Origin: Exophiala sp. HKRS030
Taxonomy: Eukaryota > Ascomycota > Eurotiomycetes > Chaetothyriales > Herpotrichiellaceae
DNA: 64,000 bases
Reading direction: 5' to 3'
Assembly (NCBI GenBank): GCA_023897205.1
Contig: JAHWDD010000001.1
Location: 2,232,001-2,296,000 of the forward strand
Shown piece by piece: positions 1-11,834 of the stretch. The notes below the pieces were generated by a model. That model searched no databases. It was not told where the DNA came from and saw only the letters and a program-made list of their open reading frames with translations. A program made the translations under genes and the position numbers. Numbering within the stretch: the stretch's first letter is position 1; the number at the start of each line of letters is the position of its first letter.

Positions 1-635
1 TCCGGGACCACCGCGACCACCAAAGCCACCTCCAGGACCTCCGCTGGCACCATTCCAGGCACCGGGACCACCCCAAGGACCACTACCACCCCAGCCGTTG
101 GGAGCAGAAGGAAGGCCGGTCGAGTAAGCAGAGACCCAGCTTGACCAAGCTTCGGAATCCCAGCCGCCGCCAGGACCGAAACCAGGGCCAGAGGTGATAG
201 TTGGCCACGCCGAACCGCCAGATGTAGCACTGAAAGTGGCTTGTTGAGAATTTGTGACGGTCACACCGGCATTGGCGCAAAGTTGTGCAACGGCACCGTA
301 GATTGCTGGATGCCTGGTTAGCGTTGTTCGAAGTGTGGAGCAGACTCCATCTTACCTTCTTGATCTGTGATATTGGTGCACGAGGTTGCCACGCATGTGT
401 TCAGTTGCGAGATGGCAGTTTGGTTCGAGCAGACACACTCCCAACCACTGCTTGCATCACATGAGGTGCCATCCCAGGAGCCCAGGCAGTCAGACCACTA
501 TAGCACGCATCAGTCATTGTCGCAAACACACCGTATTCATGTTGAAACACTTACTGTGCAAGAAGGGAGCCAGCCAGCTGCAAGAGTGGAAGTGGCGAAC
601 AAGGCCGCAGCGAAAGGCACTGAATATGACTTCAT
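1..635 (-). CDS. CFEM-domain secreted protein, glycine-rich tail (3' end outside window)
   Basis: Exons read 635..555, 497..356 and 305..<1 on the minus strand, with introns GTAAGT..CTATAG and GTAAG..CCAG and correct phase. The protein starts MKSYSVPFAAALF, a signal peptide probably cleaved after LAA (about residue 20). Eight cysteines follow at residues 26, 31, 40, 48, 50, 62, 67 and 84. Their spacing, including W-E-C-V-C, is that of the CFEM module. After it comes a Ser/Gly/Trp/Pro-rich region with repeated GGPG and GPG that is still open at the window edge. CFEM proteins are extracellular, often GPI-anchored, and some bind haem or iron. That role is known for the family but is not shown here, because the C-terminus and any GPI signal lie outside the window. 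Confidence 0.85.
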
Positions 636-2187
636 GGTGGTTTGTGTGATGTGTAGAAGGGTTGGTGAAGAATTCGAGTAGTCAGTTGAGGTCTGAGTTT
701 TGCTTTTGAGGAGCTGGGTGGATGGAGGGCTGGAGTAGAGTCAACAAGAGGGCGAGATCAAGAAAGATATACAGACCAACCCCTCGCCCGCGAGATTCAG
801 GCAGACCACAGCTCTGCTTTGTTTGTCCATGACACAGCCTTGTTCTTTGCGGGACTAACACCATGGCTTGACCTATTGCCAGGGCACTGGTGATAAGCTG
901 CAAAGGGCTTGAGGTGGCTAGGACTGTAGGAGTCCGAAGTTAGAAACCTTTTAGTGCCAGGGCCCGGAGGTCGGAGGGGCGACGCGTCCCTGAACTCGAA
1001 TCAATTATTGATCTGGCATGGCAAAGTGGCAGGTGCGTCCTGCGAGGCCACCCGCACCACCAGGGGGATCTTCGTGGTGACGGGCAGGCGCTGTAGGTAC
1101 GGCAAGCACTGCAGGGTTGCCAAGAACCCTAGCGAGATCCTTTTAGTGGCTGCTGAATCAATGGGCGTTCAGCAGCGGAAAGTGTGTCTTCACCGAAGGA
1201 TCGTGGTTGGTCTCGCCGGCCGAATAAGCTCGTAATTCTGGGTTCGGGCTTGGGCTAAGAAACCATGTCCGACGGTCTAATTAATCCACACTATACTATA
1301 TTGGGATATAACTGTGGCGATGACGGCTGTTTTGATTCGCCTGCTATTTGGGGAACCTGGGGAACCTCTTTAACCTTTGAGCCTTAGGCCCTTCCAAGGG
1401 ACGACAATACGATTCATCGCCCTTTTGAGCATGGACAATCTTGGTGAGTTAATGACTCTATTGACCTTGGAGCTTACAGCAGTCCAGTATAGCCTTACAG
1501 CCTACTCCGTACAATCGTTCAGGTAAACTAGAACCCTATGCGTACTCGGGAGTCGGTCTAGATGTTCACTTTGTGTGCCGGTACCAGGCTTTGATACTCC
1601 TCGACCGGTGTGACGTGGCAGTCATCGGTACCAACGATTCTTTGTCCATTCGAACCTCGTTGTGCACGATCATAACCTAATGTGGTGGTTCATTAATGTA
1701 TTTTGTACCTCTTTAGATCATTTCAAGTCGTTATCCTTATCGGCATTGGTGTTATCCTCAACCACAACTGACTAAAGACTCAAGAGACACATGACTGGTA
1801 CTGAGTGTTCTTGATGACGCAGACATCCGTTCCGATAGTTCCAGTCTGGCTGCGAGAAGTCATCATCAGTCGACTCGTCCGTCAGGTCAGCGCGTTGATC
1901 CTGAGCGGATCGTGTGCTTCAGGTCGGGATATCGGTGCTAAGTTTCCGGTTCTCCGTCCCAGGCTAGCCTTTTCTTGGTTAGCTTCCGCACGAATCCGAT
2001 CAAGTGGTGGCTGGTGTCCGAACATGTTGACCAAGCCTGTTCATCTGCTTTGACGCCAAGGCATCGCTCCCTCTTCGCATCCGTTTCAAGCCAACAAGAT
2101 TTCACCGCCAACGAGAGATTCGTTCTGTTTCAACTGATCGTCTCCCGTCCTGCTTCTCAATCTTGCCTATCTCACCTCATTCACTGT
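636..2187. other. Intergenic, no gene recognised
   Basis: This is about 1.55 kb between the start of the CFEM gene and the 3' end of RFC4. Only short, low-quality frames are present. It contains one copy of the dispersed 8-mer ACTCCGTA at 1504-1511. It probably holds the CFEM promoter. Confidence 0.6.
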
Positions 2188-3412
2188 TCAGGACCCCTCA
2201 AACAATTCGGGCTTCATGTTGATCTTACACAATTTCGCCAGACAGCCACTTAATTGGAGAAATGATTGCACTCCTTCGAGTATTCGCATATGGGTAAATC
2301 CAATCTCTTTGATAAATTCCAGTTTCGAGTGTTCCGACAGAGTGGGGATGGTCTTGGTCACCCGGAACATGGTACTTATGATATCGTGTGACGAGTATCC
2401 CAGATCCCTGTGGGCAGTCCGCCCACGTCAGCTATGCATATCAGAACCACGAATAGCATCTTCACTTACCATAACTCTTTCAACGTGTCCACTGCGTTGT
2501 CGATCTTTCCCTCCCAACACGCCTTGATCATCGCTTGTATCTTGACTGGATGAGGACTGTCCACCACTCGAAATACATTATCGCCACTGACGAAGCCAAA
2601 ACCGGCCCACGTGCTCTGAAGGTTGTTAATGGCTTGTCGCATGTCGCCCTCTGCACTGAAAACAAGAGCTGCTAGGCCGTCTTCTGAATATTCAACCTTT
2701 TCTGCTTCCACAATCTGCATCAGCCGCTGCACGACTTGTCCATCCGTCAACCTCGAATATCTGAGGATGGCACATCTCGACTGCAAGGGCTCGATGATCT
2801 TGTTGGACTGATTGCACGCAAATGCGAATCGAGTAGTGTTTGAGTAGATTTCCATCGTTCTTCGTAGAGCTTGTTGAGCCCCAGATGTCATGCTGTGCTG
2901 TTATTAGCTCGGCCCTTGTCGCGTTCAGCATCGCCTCACCTGTCTGCTTCGTCCAAAATGACGAGTTTGTGTCGACCAGGCGGCAATGTCACTTTCTTCT
3001 GCGCAAATCCTTTGATCCGATTGCGAACCACATCGATACCTCTTTCATCACTTGCGTTGAGCTCTAATACTGCTTCCTTGTATGCATCTCCAAGTAGCGT
3101 TCGTGCGAGACAAAGCACCGAAGTCGTCTTGCCAATTCCTGGCATTCCTGAAATTATGACATGGGGCATGTTTCCGTCTTTTGCAATAATTTTGAGTCTC
3201 TCGATCGTCTCTGTGTTACCGACAACATCGTCTAGGTATACTGGTCTGTACTTTTCAACCCTGATTGTTCACTTCGTCAGTCAACTTTCGTAGGTCTAGG
3301 CACTGGGTGCGTGACAGTACCATGGTAGTTCGTATTCTGGGGTCGAGCCGTTCACATTCGCATTCAAGGCCTTCCTGGCGCCGGCAGAAGATGACTCTGG
3401 CTGTCCCGACAT
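2188..3412 (-). CDS. RFC4: Replication factor C subunit 4 (clamp loader small subunit)
   Basis: Four exons: 3412..3321, 3260..2940, 2892..2470 and 2407..2188. Together they are 1056 nt and encode 351 residues, the usual size of the family. The protein begins [11 protein letters not shown] and reaches the RFC box VEKYRP within 35 residues. Walker A is GMPGIGKT, the DEAD-type box is LDEADS, and the SRC arginine-finger motif is QSRCAILRY. The C-terminal collar helices carry [11 protein letters not shown]. The overall pattern matches human RFC2 / yeast Rfc4. The RFC complex loads PCNA onto primer-template junctions in the nucleus. All splice junctions keep the conserved sequence continuous (for example ELPW/VEKYRP and [12 protein letters not shown]). 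Walker A has Met and Ile where many orthologues have Pro and Thr, but the catalytic Gly-Lys-Thr is intact. Confidence 0.96.
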
Positions 3413-5991
3413 GTTGAGAAAGTAGACCGTGGTGAATTGGGACGAGGTGCTGTGCAATCGTCAGAAGCATTAATCCGTATGTCACACAATCGTAACAAAA
3501 TCGTCTGCGCAGCGATCGGGTGCACCGCGGGCGGGCGCGCTTCGACGCGTCCGGACGATAGTACGTGCAGAAGCTTGGCGCTCTTACTATTTTACTCACG
3601 TGTCGATCCTGGTTGATTTCTGCTTTCTAGATCTTCATGAATGAACGCGGATATTGTCTACCTGTGACAATATATACTGGTTCCGATACTATCAAGAATC
3701 ACCCTTTGAAGCATCTCAATAGGGTTTGATCCCTCTCAGATGCCAAAGGTTCGGTTCGAAGAAATCATGTAAGCAGTACTACCAAGACCTTGGGACGATT
3801 TTGATAGGCAAGAATTGATTGTCAATGATGCGAATGTTCAACACATGCAGCCATATTTCTATTTCGAATCAATCTTATCCGGTACGACAATGGTAGACCC
3901 AGAAGACATGAGTTCACCGCTCGAAGACATCGAGTCACCAAGAGCGGGCTGCAGAATGTGGTCGATGGCGCTGATGACTCGCTGAAGAATTGATGCGACT
4001 TTATGTCAGTAAGTCCACTTGGCAAGGGGAGATGCTGGTTTGTGCGAGCTGAGAAACATGACTCTCGACTGTAGCATTGTTTCTATACTGCAATACCCTA
4101 CTTCACGCGACACCTTGCGCGAATCGTCTTGAACACTGGGGGTTAGCGATATAATTGGCTGTCATGGGTAAGCTCATCATCTGTGTATTCATCGCAGAAA
4201 CGAGTCCTCTCGATCAAGGAAGGCGTCCATCTCAGCCGTCGTACCCGGGGATTCTCGAGACAGTATGCAGTGCATTGATGTTCAGTCTAGATTCATTGAG
4301 TGATTGTTAGTATCATTCTTTGACTCAAGGCTAATCATCACTTCGGCGGAAATAGGCTTCAGAGTACGGAGTTTCCAGGTTGGACCAAATCTCTGGGCTT
4401 ATTTCTCGACCCCATCGCGTACAACAGCTAGGCTATGCAACCTAGAGAGGGATATCAAGGTCCTCTCGAAAAGTTCATTTTGGATTCCGGCGAGACCTAG
4501 ACAGTCAGTCTATTCTACTAAGATTGCCGCATTGGCTTCGAGAGTAGGATGAGAGATTCCAATATTGGCTGAGAAAATGACCAATCGAATGTCCTTTAAC
4601 AGCAGACCTCTGCTCACTCGCGACATACCGAGGAACAATTCTATTGGTGCTGCCCAGATTGCCGTGTACATCGGATGTCAGGACCAAGGATAGGTATGAT
4701 GCGCTGTGGATATATTTAGCAGCACACAATGCTTCATGAGCCAAGCTCGAAGGAGGCGGTCCCTCAAATTCTACCTAGATCAGTCGATTGCTTTGATCTT
4801 CAATTCAATCGAGTTCTTAAGGTCATGAAAACCAACTGCCCTTGTCTACCATCCAATAAGGCTCTGAAGGTGAAAGGGTGTTGGTTTGGCCATATACATG
4901 TTTTCAAGCTAAACCTCGGGCAGCTCATATGACTTGAAGCAGCACATTTGTTCGTCCTTCACATGGTTGACGCTGGAGGCAGGTAGCTGGGAGGATGAAT
5001 GAGATGCTATTCAATACCCAGGCACTCGCCCGAGAAGCGAGCTTGAACACGTTAAGGGCGCAGTCACATTTCCGAGGACCCGGGATGATTGAATACTCTA
5101 GGATAATCAATCCTCCGACCTCACTCGCCTGACATTCATGAGACCTCCAATCCCACTGAAATTTGTATTTACCTCCCTACGCCGTGGCATCGGTTCCCAT
5201 TGTGATCACGACAGAATTGCTGGTGTTCGGGTTCTAGGAGCTACACATCCATCGCTCGTCTGAGCCACATACCCAGTGACGTGGATTTCAAAAGCCATTG
5301 CTGAAGTGCCAACCCTTGTGACTTCTTATCTTTGCAAAGCCAAGTGGGGCAGTGCTGTGCTGGACGGCACTGAACTTGGCAACAACAATGAGATCTCCTA
5401 ATACTGAATGGATGACTCGGCCTTCGCGTAGAGAATTGGTCAACACGCGCCTCGATAAGCGACCGTTTTACACTTTTCAAAAGAGAGACGTGCCCGAAGA
5501 AATTTGTCCGGCATTTGGGATGATGTTGGTTAATTCCCTGGCTGAGAGGCTGGACGGTCAAGCAACGAGGCAGAGCAACAGGTGGAGCAGTTCAAGACCA
5601 CGGCCAATGCAAGAGAGTGGAGTTTATAGATGTCTTGAGCCAAGTTACTCTCGAAAGACACGTTCTGAATGGAGGGTTGGATAAATCAAGGATATTTTTT
5701 AGACAGTGCGCCAATATCAAAGACTATTTCTGAGCTGCATTGTGGATGATTAGGAACGGGATCATTGTTTGTAAGTAGGTCAATGAAGTACAAGAATTCG
5801 TGCAGGTTGCAGGTCGGAATTGAATCAATGCCTGCCATGCCGATCGTTAAGTTCTGCTCATATAGTTGGGCCATCACCCAGATAGCTGTTTCCGTTCTAA
5901 AGCGGTTGACCATTTTTTGGATAAAATCCACGACTGGACCAGAAGCTTCATCCTTGGTCTTAACTCTTGGGCTTGCGACTTGTACACAACA
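3413..5991. other. Long intergenic stretch without a recognisable gene
   Basis: This is about 2.6 kb between RFC4 and the next plus-strand gene. Frames longer than 80 codons occur on both strands at 3255-3599, 4304-4552 and 5241-5684, but none shows a domain, splice-consistent extension or good codon context. One TACGGAGT 8-mer lies at 4365-4372. Confidence 0.55.
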
Positions 5992-7136
5992 ATGCTGAAT
6001 TTGGTCGGCACCTTCGCCGCCGTGATCCCGTTGATACATAGCGCATGCGCACAATGCTTTTTCGTTGATGGTACTCCAACCGACAGTCAATACAGCAAAT
6101 GTTTCCCGGACCAAGCTGTTAGTTCATGTTGTATGTTGGCTTCGGCACAAGACTCATGTCTAAGCTCCGGACTTTGTCTGTCTCGCAATGGTCTGATTGT
6201 CGCTGGTGCCTGTACCGACAGCTCATATCGAGATGGTAATTGCACACATTGGTGCCCTGACCGTAAGTTCTTCCACGAGGGCACTCTCCAGGACTCACAG
6301 TATGGTCTGGTCAAGCCCGTGTCATTCTTCAGAATAGTCACTTCTAACTACTCGGTGCTATAGCGTTGAGTGGCTGGGATGAAGATGGTCCAACACGACT
6401 ATGGAATGTTGTGATATGTGCAGCCAACTCATATTGCTGTCAACGCGAAGGCTCGACAGACAATTGCTGCGACGACGACGATGACGATATCATCGTACGG
6501 AATTCGGGCTTTGGTCTGCCAGTGACACAGACAGCGCGCAGTGTGCAAACCGTCTTTATCAACGACGCAAGTGGTAGCACCATATCTTTTTCTGGGCAGG
6601 CCCCTACAGGAGCCCCTGCTGCAAATGAGACATCGTCTCCAAGTACGTGCAGCAGCAATTCCACGAACGTTGTTGCCGTTGGTGCCGGAATTGGTGTGCC
6701 GCTAGGCACTCTCCTCATTGCTGCATTAGTGGCACTGTTCTTCATGAGGAAAAAACATAAGAAGCTCCAACGAGAGCTGACATCACAGCGCAATGTGATG
6801 GAAATTCCAGGCAATGGAGGTTTGAGTTGGAACACTGACATCAAATCACCTACATCGCCTTCTATGCCTGCTCTAAGTCAACATCACTTGAGCAGTCCTG
6901 CAATCACAACAGGATATCAGGGTACTATCAGCAGTGACAAAGCTCAAGCTCCTTTGGAAGCTAAGCTCTCTACCAAAGACCATCATAGCAACCGCACATC
7001 CATTCCAACAGAGCCCGAACTTGCATCCGAGGGCTATGGGACCAACAGGAGTACCGGTTATCCAACTAGCTCTGAGCTTTCCGGTGATTCGACACGCCCA
7101 ATATATGAGGTTGATGGAAATTCTCGGGAAAGATAG
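5992..7136 (+). CDS. Cys-rich single-pass membrane protein with Asp run
   Basis: Exons 5992..6262 and 6364..7136 (intron GTAAGT..GCTATAG) give 347 residues. There is a signal peptide (MLNLVGTFAAVIPLIHSACA). A Cys-rich ectodomain of about 110 residues follows, with CC pairs (SSCCML, SYCCQR) and ending in NCC plus six Asp. Next is a Ser/Thr-rich stalk, one membrane helix at about residues 192-217 (VGAGIGVPLGTLLIAALVAL) with a basic stop-transfer (MRKKHKK), and a Ser/Thr/Pro-rich cytoplasmic tail of about 130 residues. This layout is common in uncharacterised Pezizomycotina surface proteins, and the stalk-helix-tail part resembles Mid2/Wsc-type wall sensors. A sensor function is inference only. 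No enzyme motif is present. Confidence 0.85.
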
Positions 7137-8087
7137 GTTTGTGTGCTCGGACGCTGGTTGAAAGAAGCCATCGCGATCAAATTTTACCTCTTGCTCCGAG
7201 CAGGTCTTAGTCTACTTACCAAGGACAGTACAACATCTGTCAAGAACGTAAGGTTGAAGGCGGTAGAGAAACAGAATGCTCTAAGTTGGTCTCCATACGA
7301 ACACGGATCCGAGTTGACAGAATCGGAACTGGCACGTTGGAGACAGGACTCTCGTAATGGATATGCCCTAAATTCACACGTCTTAGTCTTGCTTCTGAAT
7401 CCATGCTATGGAAATAAGCGCAGTGCATCCCATAAGTTTCGCAAGAGAAGGCTTCAAAGAGCGAGTTGCAGATAGGACTTGTAGGCTCTGGAGCTGCCAT
7501 CGTGAGAATTTCAATAGTGCCATTCTCTATGGATCGGGGCCATGATCATTCAAGGTGCTTCTTGGTCCTGTAATAATCGAGATAAGAACGACCAGCCCAA
7601 TTTTGATCCTCTTTGTGCAAAGAAGATATGCCGCTGGCGGGACGAGAAGCTGCCGTGGCCCCGTATGAATTTGGCCAATGACTCGCGTCTTGGCAATTGT
7701 TCGCCAGTGACGAATCAGGGTTCCGGCACATGCCGAGCCAAGCCTGCTTCGCGTGAGGAAGGCACCATAAATCAACTAACGATGTGGCACTGGTACGTTA
7801 GCTAGACGGCCTAAGGCAGACAACCCGGACACTGACGACGACTGCTTGGACCACGACCCTGGCGACGTCTCAAGGCTCCAACTGCCATCTTCTCCCTTTC
7901 ATCTTCTTCTGTGAATCATCAAGTCAATACCTTCTGTCCTTCATGAGTTGACAAAGACTCACCAAGGTGATATGGATGCGCGTGTTTGAAGTCCAAGCCG
8001 ATCGATACCAAGTCCGACGATAAACCACCGGCACCAGCAGGATCGAATCTTCTACCTTGTTATATCCTTACCTATCCGGTGGCGACG
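7137..8087. other. Intergenic, no gene recognised
   Basis: Only short frames without features occur here. The last 150 bases before 8088 are rich in CTTC/TTCTTC pyrimidine tracts, as expected of the promoter of the next gene. Confidence 0.5.
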
Positions 8088-8560
8088 ATGGGTTACCTTC
8101 TCTATTCCATATTCTTCTTCTCCTTTGTTCTCGGGACAGGTAAGAATCATTGACTCTCGGCCACGAATCCGTTCCACCCTTTGCGCTACTGCGAAATCCC
8201 GCATTCCGGAAACTGACATCAAACTCGTCTGCAGTTCTCTACCTCCTGCGCGAACGCTGGACGGCCTACCTTCCCTCGCGCGTACAAGACGTCATGTACT
8301 CGCGCCTCCCTACAACTTTCATGGGCGACGTCGAATCAGGCTTTACCTCTGCGGATTTTGACCTCTCAAATAATGTGATGGAGGGCGATTCGCGAGGCGG
8401 ACTAGATCCGAAATCCAAACGTGAGATTCAACGACTGATGAAGATCCGCGGTGTCAACTTCGATGAGGCTAGGCGTGTTTATATGGAGCAAAACTTCAAA
8501 AAGGCTGGCATTGGAGCCGATGGTATTCCCAGAGATCCGAAATTTGTGTCGTTCTCATAA
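8088..8560 (+). CDS. Small membrane-anchored fungal protein (DUF2015-like)
   Basis: Exons 8088..8139 and 8235..8560 (intron GTAAGA..GCAG) encode 125 residues. An N-terminal hydrophobic helix (residues 2-21, YLLYSIFFFSFVLGTVLYLL) is followed by a soluble part. The soluble part ends with a UBA/CUE-like helix (REIQRLMKIRGVNFDEARRV) and IPRDPKFVSFS. The arrangement of one helix, a short acidic linker and a conserved RxGVNFDEAR-type segment resembles the fungal DUF2015 family of unknown function. The family name is from memory and should be treated as tentative. The coding frame itself is well supported by the intron and the 3' conserved look. Confidence 0.82.
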
Positions 8561-9725
8561 TGTGCGAGTGGATCTTCATTTAATTGTTCTATTGGAAGGG
8601 AGCGGGAGTTTCAGAAGACGAGATTTGCTTAAGAAGAGGTCACATACATGCTCATTTGGAGGCTGTGATTCTTCTTTTTCTCTTATGATATTACGTTGCT
8701 AATGTATATCTCTTTGAGTCACAAAATCCTGATTGGCTTTTACCTCAGATGCTTGCCTCTCCTAGGTTCTGTGGCCCATGCAGAATTGCCACTTGGATAC
8801 ACCAGGAGGATGCCGATGTCGACTGATCGTCGGCCAGATCCATCGATTTTTGTTTCAGCCTCGTACGCCTTTTGGAAGTCATGGCGTCCTGGTCATGCAG
8901 AGGAGAGAACAGAAAATTTGTACGACTGATCACATCCCAAAGCTGTCTTCTTCATCGAGAATTCCTTTGCCCGAGAACACCAGTTGTGAGATTACCGTGA
9001 AACCTGGGTACGACAACACAAGCCTCTAAGAAACCTATCCACGATTGTATGGCAAAACTTGAATGCTACTTCTGCTACCACTCAAAGGCTATAGCGGTTC
9101 TGCTCCTGGCGCGTTGTTCGTGATATGCGGTGGCCAGCCGGATGAACTGATCGTCCCTTACAACTGTCCTGCAACACTTCGCCTCCTAAATTCGACTTTT
9201 GATGTTCTGGATGAAGGTTACAGAACGTCATGTGAGATCCGCATAGCAAACCACGGAGGTATAGCGGGCTCTGTCCTTGGTACATTGATATGGTCCGCCT
9301 CCTCCATCATCATACTGAGAGTTCCTTGTCCATCCTGAACGACTCTGGACATCACATTTGGGTCCGATCGATTGATATAGTCAGCGTTCTTCCTCGTTGC
9401 AACAAGGACTTCTGTCTGCCCCGGATGTCAACCAAAGCCACCCGGTAAGTGACAACGAGAACTTTTACTCCATCCTGGACATCAAGCTTAATTGCGTATC
9501 TTTGATGTAGCCAGCGTCGTGTCTCGTTACAACAGGCGTGATCTAACAATAATAGGTTTCACAGCTCCTTAAACGGCAAGTCTGCAGCATGATGGTACAG
9601 ATGTTCAATTTTATCAGCCTCCCCCGCTCCCGCTATGTTCGCTCTATTGACAGGACCCTAGTTGATACGTTCAAATGCCTTTCCAAAGCTCTAAATGATG
9701 CGCTCATTACCTCCAAGTGCTTTCA
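8561..9725. other. Intergenic with a weak internal duplication
   Basis: No gene is recognised. Two imperfect copies of a sequence lie at about 9332-9410 and 9470-9535. Both contain CCATCCTG, ..GACATCA.., a GAT..TAG..CAGCGT block and CTCGTTRCAACA. They are too diverged to name and may be old repeat debris at the left edge of the mobile island. Confidence 0.4.
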
Positions 9726-9837
9726 TGTGCACAGGTCACGTGACCAACAGACAAGGAAGGTGTGACGGTGTTGGATTACTTCTACTCTCTACTCCCACTC
9801 AGATTTCTACATAGAACAAGCAACCCAAGATGTGACA
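9726..9837 (+). repeat. Short LTR-like direct repeat, left copy
   Basis: TGTGCACAGGTCACGTGACC ... GATGTGACA. It is roughly 85-90% identical to 15907-16014 by eye, including the CACRTGACC start block and the CAGAT..C.ACATAGAACAAG block. The TGT..ACA ends and the adjacent ACCTGGTAGC suggest the 5' LTR of a retroelement. Confidence 0.6.
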
Positions 9838-10258
9838 ACCTGGTAGCAACGATCGTTGCGATCCGCCCCGCATAGCCCAGACAATCGTACTGTACGAAAG
9901 TCGTCTACCATCATCAATCCATCATCTCCCGATCTGTTTCATTAAGATATTACATCCTGAAATTAGATTACGCCGCTTCCGCTGTCATTGTCATCCCCTC
10001 CTCTAGGCACCAGTCTCCTCTGCTGGTGTCGACCTGATTTGCCCGGATAGGTCCGACCCCGGGAGAGTCGCCGTGTCCGTGAACCCGAGCCGGCATTTAA
10101 ATCTCTTTATCCCCTACAAAACAATATACCAACAAAAACACTGGTGTGGGTTGCTTCCCGCTACCTAAGCCTGGTCTCTTGAGCAGAAGCCTCTCATAAG
10201 TAGGACCAAAAAGAAAGACAGAAGAAGAACGATCGTTAGCCCGCTACTATAGGCCCTA

Positions 10259-11427
10259 GTAATCGAAGACCGATACCAAGAAGGACAATCTCTGGAGAGT
10301 TTCGGCAAATCCCTGCTGCACAGCTCACTTTTCCAGAGACATTGGAAAGACAAATACAAGAACAACGTGGCATATTACCACCCGATCCAGCAACACAGGA
10401 GAGACTCAATCAACTGATACAGACGCCGGAATTTCAGCAAATCAGAGAACCAGAACGGAGATCAGTCGAGTCAAGTCTGACCTCTTCTGATCCTGATCCA
10501 CCTCCTCCACCACGGAGTCTGGGATTCAGGGATATTTTCACACCAACCTCCACTTCACCGCTCAGCTCTCCTCCTCTTTTGAGATCTTAAGCCCAGACAG
10601 CCACTCCAAGTTTACGTCACAGTTTTGGACTGCTGTTTTCAAAGGATCCCGAGTGCGGCTCGCACTGACGGCGGCATATCACCCAGCAGCGAACGGGCAA
10701 AGTGAAAGAACAAACCAGACGGTCTGAACTGCTCTACGATGTTTCATCGCAGACAGATCATACGACAAAGCCATTACTGACTGGGATGAGCTGCTGCCCG
10801 AGGTTTCGTATGCTCTCAATACGGCGATTAATGCCTCTTCGAGAAAAACCCCGTTTGAGATGCGGTATGGATTTCCTCCTCTTGATGGGGTGGACCCTAG
10901 CTCGTCTGGTCACACCGATGCAGACCATTTCATCGAGGATAGGCAGCAGATACGAGCAGATGCTCGAGACGCTTTGGGCTTGGCACAAGCAAGAATAGCT
11001 CCGTACTTCGACGAGAAACATGAGCAAATCAGGATCGGAGAATGGGTCATGAAACTCGCTGCAGGCATAAAGCCTGAATACCGGCTGCCAAACATGTCAA
11101 CCCTCGACGTCAAAAAGTCGGACCATTTAAGGTTAAGCAGAAAATAGGCCATATAGCCTTTGAGCTCGAACTCCCTGCGCACATGTGTATCCACGCAGTC
11201 ATCTCATGCGTCCACCTGGAGCCAGTGTCGGAATCCCTGCTGAGAAAGAAGCTACCGCCGCCGCCACCTATCCTGGTCGAAGGAGAAGAACGGTATGTCA
11301 TCGACTAAACCGCGTGAGATGGCAAGGATACGGACCGCACGAAGATTCCTGGATCGAATGCGGGGAGCTACAGGAGCAAGTACCGCAAATGGTGAATGGC
11401 TTCGAAGCGCGTCGGAAAAGCAAGTGA
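10259..11427 (+). pseudogene. Ty3/gypsy gag-pol relic: gag-like start, integrase, chromodomain
   Basis: A proline-rich gag-like frame (10259-10590, containing FPETLERQIQEQRG) jumps directly to the integrase core, so protease, reverse transcriptase and RNase H are missing. The integrase part reads HSKFTSQFW, then AYHPAANGQSERTNQ (with the catalytic Glu), then a TGA stop, then WDELLPEVSYALNT and TPFEMRYGF. The integrase C-terminus (GLAQARIAPYFDEKH, FELELPAHM.IH) and a chromodomain tail (RVRWQGYGPHEDSWIE) follow in shifted frames with several stops. The order and motifs are those of chromoviral gypsy elements. The copy cannot encode a working polyprotein. Confidence 0.85.
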
Positions 11428-11530
11428 ATCTACATTACAGATCGGCCGGCACCAACACTGTTGACGTTATAAAAAAGTCTTTCATCTTTTCACAACTCCA
11501 TGTTCTTTTAACCTTCTACACTCCTGGGAA

Positions 11531-11630
11531 TGTACACATATTCCAACTCTCAGTTTGCTCGTACCTGATAAACGAGATCCGATGGATAACCCTTTCAGGG
11601 CCCATTCGGGGGGGACCAAGAGCCCTGCTA
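11531..11630 (+). repeat. Gypsy 3'-end repeat, single copy
   Basis: The sequence TTTGCTCGTACCTGATAAACG..ATCCGATGG..AACCCTTTCAGGGCCC..AGAGCCCTGCT is the same unit that occurs three times in tandem at 16343-16710. It lies the same distance downstream of a chromodomain tail, so it belongs to the 3' end or LTR of that gypsy family. Confidence 0.7.
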
Positions 11631-11724
11631 GTAAAAATATCATTCACTGCACATCGCACTAAGCACAACATACATCTACCCCCGAGAAAATTCTTTCCCA
11701 CTCTTCCTCTCTTATCCTCTCTAC

Positions 11725-11763
11725 CACACACACACACACACACACTCTCTCTCTCTCTCTCTA
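11725..11763 (+). repeat. (CA)n(CT)n microsatellite
   Basis: About ten CA units run directly into about ten CT units, some 70 bases upstream of the helicase start codon. It could act as a promoter pyrimidine tract. Confidence 0.9.
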
Positions 11764-11834
11764 CTACTCTCATCATATCTTGATCCCTATCGCCTGTTGT
11801 CCACTGCTAGACAATATCATCAATCGTTGTCATC

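Noticed and set aside
6440..6844. 134-codon minus-strand frame
   Set aside because: Lies antisense to the membrane-protein gene, and its Ser run is the complement of the Asp codons.
11295..11783. 162-codon plus-strand frame after the gypsy relic
   Set aside because: Its end is the CA/CT microsatellite, and its first part is the chromodomain tail in the wrong frame.
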